From: an uncultured Prevotella sp.
GTDB lineage: Bacteria > Bacteroidota > Bacteroidia > Bacteroidales > Bacteroidaceae
Assembly: GCA_900557255.1 (NCBI GenBank)
Contig: USSA01000115.1
Location: forward strand, 1 to 9,192
DNA length: 9,192 bases
Reading direction: 5' to 3'
The notes under the pieces are model-generated. The model had not been told where the DNA came from and did no database searches. It saw only the letters and a list, made by a program, of their open reading frames with translations. Position numbers and translations under genes: made by a program. Of the stretch, positions 6,660 to 9,192 are shown one piece after another. Positions within the stretch are counted from its first letter, which is position 1; the number at the start of each line of letters is the position of its first letter.

Positions 6660-6674
6660 CCATCGAAAAGAGTT

Positions 6675-6776
6675 GTTTGACAAGCAAACTTGTGTATAAT
6701 GCAGAAGTTGAAACTATTGCCAAATCATCACCTATATTGAGGTGAAAAGCTCAAAAATAGCTCATTTTAAGCTATT
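6675..6776 (+). promoter_or_regulatory. Structured 5' leader of the 460-aa gene
   Basis: Two overlapping small hairpins can form but exclude each other: GTTTG(ACAAG)CAAAC at 6675-6689 and ACAAG(CAAA)CTTGT at 6680-6693. A 13-codon open frame, MQKLKLLPNHHLY, runs from ATG 6699 to TGA 6740. A perfect 7-bp inverted repeat, AATAGCT(CATTTTA)AGCTATT, follows at 6756-6776 without a T-run. The order of alternative hairpins, short frame and hairpin recalls attenuation leaders. The stems are short and A/T-rich and could be chance, so regulation here is a hypothesis only. Confidence 0.3.
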
Positions 6777-6816
6777 CGGCAAATTTTAGTGTATTTTTTC
6801 TTAAAACAGACTGACA

Positions 6817-8199
6817 ATGAAGGAAGATAAAGATGAAATAAAATTCAGCTACGAAGTCTTCGACCGACAGCTCGACAACTTCTGCCGAATGCTCAGCATT
6901 CTGGTAGATGCATGGGAAGATTACAGTCCGCAGGAACTTACCTTCGATATCCGTTCGCTCTGCACCAAAGCCACCCGGCTCTGCTATATGGCAGAGAAAG
7001 ATATGGTGCTGCAACACAACGACATAGCGAAACAGCGAAAGGAGCAGAACGAAACCCACGAAGTAAGCATCAGCATCATCGTAATGCAGAAGTTTACCCC
7101 CCTGATGGCGCATATCATGGAAGACATGAAAAAGGGAAAACAGATAGAAGGAAAACGGATGAAAGTGGCACCGCTGGATATGACCCGCATCCTGCCGAAA
7201 CTCAATGAATTTTTTGAAACCGATGAACTGGGCAAAGGAAGTACTATTGATGTAAACGAAGTAACCAAACTCCAGAAAGAACTGTTACGCCAGGTAAAAC
7301 CTACTCATATCCCCGGCGTAAAACCCGTAGAGCGCCTCTGGAATCTCTTCCAGCTATACAGCATGGCATGCTATCTGATGCTCCACTTCCGCCAGCTGAG
7401 CCATTTTACCAACCTCGCCATGAGCGAAGAGCAGACCACCCGCCTCTTTGAAATGTCGCTACAGAAATATCAGGAAGAACCAAAAGGCATCACCGACATA
7501 GACCGATACTTCACAACCCTGGAATATGACAACAACGGAAAACCGCTCTCCGTCAGCCAGTTGCTAGAAGTAAGAAAAACGCTAAAAGACGAGGTGCCTG
7601 AAAATCTGCGCCTCGACTTTATGAAATATATAAGAGCCACCCAACTGCTGGGCGCCCAACTTGCCCACGTCAATTTCACACCACAGGAATATCTCAAGCT
7701 GGTATCAGCCACCGTAAAATGGCACATCATCGAGCAGGAAATCTACGATTTGGAACATCCCGAAGGCATTCCGGAAACCCTTCCCAACGAAGTTTTCTAC
7801 AAAGTAAAAGACGGCAAATACATCGACATGCAGAATCTGAAGACTCAGATAGCCAATATGTTGAAATTTGTTACCCGCAAGAACCATTGGTTCTGCGTAT
7901 GGTGTGTATTGAATCACAACTGCATGCTTCAGGACAACCAGAATTTCGAAGCCTTTGCCACCCAGATGATGACTCCCGAATGGTTTGGCGGCATCGACGA
8001 TTATCTCCATTTCTCGGGCGACAATCTCCGCGACTACCGCCGTTATTTCTCAGAGATAGATTATCCGCAATGGGATGAAAAGAAGTTTAAGGAAATCAAG
8101 GACCTTTACAATATGACGAAATGGTCAGACAAGCTCCTCAGCAAGTTCCAGCATCTCTGCATCACGATGAATGGTGTGTTTGATAAGAAAAGCCTCTGA
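6817..8199 (+). CDS. Hypothetical protein, 460 aa, Bacteroidales-type
   Basis: This is a secure long frame from ATG 6817 to TGA 8199, with G/C-richer codons than the genes on the left. The protein appears soluble and mostly helical. Residues 1-115 are charged helices, and a Trp/Leu-rich segment runs about 172-200 (RLWNLFQLYSMACYLMLHF). The C-terminal third (about 345-450) is a compact domain rich in Trp and Cys with landmarks KNHWFCVWCVLNHNCML, FATQMMTPEWFGG, FSGDNLRDYRRYFSEIDYPQWD and KWSDKLLSKF. That C-terminal pattern gives me the impression of a recurrent Bacteroidales protein family of unknown function, but I cannot name a family. No signal peptide, nucleotide-binding loop or HTH was recognised. 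The gene is monocistronic by layout, with its own promoter upstream and a strong inverted repeat downstream. Confidence 0.85.
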   Translation: MKEDKDEIKFSYEVFDRQLDNFCRMLSILVDAWEDYSPQELTFDIRSLCTKATRLCYMAEKDMVLQHNDIAKQRKEQNETHEVSISIIVMQKFTPLMAHIMEDMKKGKQIEGKRMKVAPLDMTRILPKLNEFFETDELGKGSTIDVNEVTKLQKELLRQVKPTHIPGVKPVERLWNLFQLYSMACYLMLHFRQLSHFTNLAMSEEQTTRLFEMSLQKYQEEPKGITDIDRYFTTLEYDNNGKPLSVSQLLEVRKTLKDEVPENLRLDFMKYIRATQLLGAQLAHVNFTPQEYLKLVSATVKWHIIEQEIYDLEHPEGIPETLPNEVFYKVKDGKYIDMQNLKTQIANMLKFVTRKNHWFCVWCVLNHNCMLQDNQNFEAFATQMMTPEWFGGIDDYLHFSGDNLRDYRRYFSEIDYPQWDEKKFKEIKDLYNMTKWSDKLLSKFQHLCITMNGVFDKKSL

Positions 8200-8260
8200 T
8201 TACGGCTTATTTTATGCATAAAAAACAGCTTTTAAATACCTGATTTACAAAATAATATTA

Positions 8261-8299
8261 AAAGTTCACAAGTTTGTGGTCCACAACCTTGTGAACTTT
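8261..8299. repeat. 39-bp nested inverted repeat, terminator and/or operator
   Basis: The outer arms AAAGTTCACAAG (8261-8272) and CTTGTGAACTTT (8288-8299) are perfect 12-bp complements. Inside are a second perfect pair, TTGTGG (8274-8279) and CCACAA (8281-8286), and one mismatched pair (T8273/C8287). The whole forms a hairpin of about 18 bp and is followed by CATTTTTTT, so it should act as a factor-independent terminator for the 460-aa gene. It also covers the position of the -33 element of the next promoter, so binding of a dimeric repressor is an alternative or additional role. Confidence 0.75.
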
Positions 8300-8319
8300 C
8301 ATTTTTTTGCTTATCTTTG
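8289..8319 (+). promoter_or_regulatory. Promoter for the ATPase gene
   Basis: The -7 box is TATCTTTG at 8312-8319, with a candidate -33 TTG at 8289-8291 inside the right arm of the inverted repeat and a spacing of 20 bases. The leader is short, about 20 nt, and ends in an A-run before ATG 8346 with no Shine-Dalgarno sequence. Confidence 0.65.
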
Positions 8320-8345
8320 CATCCGTAATCAAGCAAAAAAAAACA

Positions 8346-9192
8346 ATGGAAAAGGCATTCGTATATGGTATGTCGGTTGCCGGAAACAACTTCACCGACC
8401 GAATAGAAGAAACCAAGCGCATCAAGGCAGACTTAGAGCATGGCATCAATGTCATCCTCATCTCTCCCCGACGCATGGGCAAGACTTCGCTCGTCAAAAA
8501 GGTTATATCCGAAATTGATAATCCAGAGATAAAAGTGGTGTATATGGACATCTATGACTGCCGAAGCGAATATGATTTCTACAATCGCTTTGCAGAAACC
8601 ATTATGAAATCTATGAGTAATAAGCTGGAACAAGTAGTAGAAAACATCAAGCAGTTCCTGGTAAGAGTTTCACCAAAAATCTCCTTTAGTCCAGATCCTA
8701 CATCCGAATATTCATTATCTCTGGGAATTACACCAAAGGACTATTCCCCTGAAGAGATTCTGAATCTTCCGGAAAGAATCGCTCAGGAAAAGGGAATCCG
8801 CATGGTGGTCTGCATCGACGAATTCCAGCAAATTGGAGAATTCCCTGATACTCTTACGGTTCAGAAAAAACTGCGTGGCGCCTGGCAGCATCATCAGAAT
8901 GTATCATACTGTTTCTTTGGAAGCAAGAAGCATCTGATGGAAAACATTTTCCAAAACCGACGCATGCCTTTCTATATGTTTGGCGAGATGCTGCACTTGG
9001 ATTGCATTCCTACAGAATATTGGGTGCCTTTCATCTGCTCCCGATTCAAGAAATACGGAAAGAAAATATCTGAGGAATATGCTACAAGAATCTGTAAAAC
9101 CGTAAAGAACTATTCTTCCTACGTGCAGCAACTAGCTTGGAACGTGATGGCAGAAACCGAGAAAGAAGTAAACGAAGAAACCTTACAAAGCG
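8346..9192 (+). CDS. AAA/archaeal-type ATP-binding protein, 3' end cut by window
   Basis: The frame is open from ATG 8346 to the window end (282 codons visible). It begins with a FVYGMSVAGNNFTDR lead-in typical of these ATPases. A Walker A variant, SPRRMGKTSL, sits about residues 40-49, and a hydrophobic Walker B strand with catalytic acid, MVVCIDEFQQI, sits about 154-164. A later strand, YCFFGSKKHLM (about 188-198), is a sensor-like segment. These features place it with the P-loop ATPases called archaeal ATPase or AAA_14/STAND-like proteins, which are abundant and often strain-variable in Bacteroidales. The typical C-terminal DUF234 or winged-helix part would lie outside the window, and its absence here reflects truncation by the window edge. 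Cellular role unknown; links to mobile elements or defence are frequent but not shown here. Confidence 0.85.
   Translation, partial: MEKAFVYGMSVAGNNFTDRIEETKRIKADLEHGINVILISPRRMGKTSLVKKVISEIDNPEIKVVYMDIYDCRSEYDFYNRFAETIMKSMSNKLEQVVENIKQFLVRVSPKISFSPDPTSEYSLSLGITPKDYSPEEILNLPERIAQEKGIRMVVCIDEFQQIGEFPDTLTVQKKLRGAWQHHQNVSYCFFGSKKHLMENIFQNRRMPFYMFGEMLHLDCIPTEYWVPFICSRFKKYGKKISEEYATRICKTVKNYSSYVQQLAWNVMAETEKEVNEETLQS

Larger units (their letters stand above)
6320..6816. other. Gene-poor interval with relic, promoter and structured leader
   Basis: This stretch of about 500 bp has no full-length gene. It holds a possible terminator hairpin (6406-6425), a minus-strand HTH fragment (6434-6580), an A/T-rich tract, a promoter -7 box (6652-6659), and a leader of about 150 nt with small inverted repeats and a 13-codon open frame before the 460-aa gene. 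It also marks the change from A/T-rich genes on the left to G/C-richer genes on the right. Nothing else was recognised in 6320-6405. Confidence 0.6.

Noticed and set aside
6675..6693. GTTTGACAAGCAAACTTGT as a CRISPR repeat
   Set aside because: Only one copy occurs in the window and there are no spacer-like periodic repeats or cas genes.
8190..8208. AAGCC/GGCTT hairpin across the stop of the 460-aa gene as its terminator
   Set aside because: It has only a 5-bp stem, starts inside the coding region, and has no real T-run. The 39-bp inverted repeat downstream is a much better candidate.
8276..8518. Plus-strand 80-codon frame at the start of the ATPase
   Set aside because: It begins inside the inverted repeat and reads the ATPase N-terminus in the wrong frame; the Walker A motif lies in the other frame.

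Overview
The window looks like chromosomal DNA of a gut or oral Bacteroidales, most likely a Prevotella/Segatella relative. The main reason is that the promoters have the Bacteroidetes -7 shape TAnnTTTG (TATCTTTG at 3487, TACCTTTG at 5752 and 6652, TATCTTTG at 8312). The genes are mostly preceded by A/T-rich leaders without strong Shine-Dalgarno sites, and the proteins have Bacteroidetes-style architectures. The species assignment is an inference. No tRNA, rRNA, CRISPR array, transposase or integrase gene was seen.

Left part (1-3427): four genes on the plus strand are tightly packed and probably co-transcribed. They are a WYL-domain regulator whose 5' end is uncertain, a 363-residue protein of unknown function, a uracil-DNA-glycosylase-superfamily-like protein, and a small HAD-fold protein of the type found in RNA-repair 'Swiss army knife' systems. 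WYL regulators commonly control phage-defence genes, so a WYL + glycosylase-like + HAD set is a plausible defence or nucleic-acid-repair locus. That function is inferred.

Middle part (3428-6319): two promoter-led genes follow. The first encodes a 680-residue protein with Sel1-like, PKD-like and leucine-rich segments. The second encodes a 173-residue protein made of about 25-residue tryptophan-anchored repeats. The two proteins are unrelated in their bodies, but their promoter, 5' leader and first ten codons are clearly duplicated (about 81% identical over 101 bp, ungapped, counted by hand). Between them lies a 49-codon remnant of a second HAD gene, reduced in frame to its two ends. The middle part therefore looks like a tandem cassette array of the form [HAD gene - promoter - leader codons - variable repeat protein] with one HAD copy collapsed.

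Right part (6320-9192): a gene-poor stretch of about 500 bp holds a minus-strand fragment of a helix-turn-helix protein, a possible terminator, and a promoter with a leader of about 150 nt. After it come a 460-residue conserved-looking protein of unknown function and, at the right edge, an AAA/archaeal-type ATPase truncated by the window. A 39-bp nested inverted repeat separates these two genes and overlaps the ATPase promoter. Genes in the right part appear richer in G+C than the left and middle blocks, which suggests the left and middle blocks were acquired separately.
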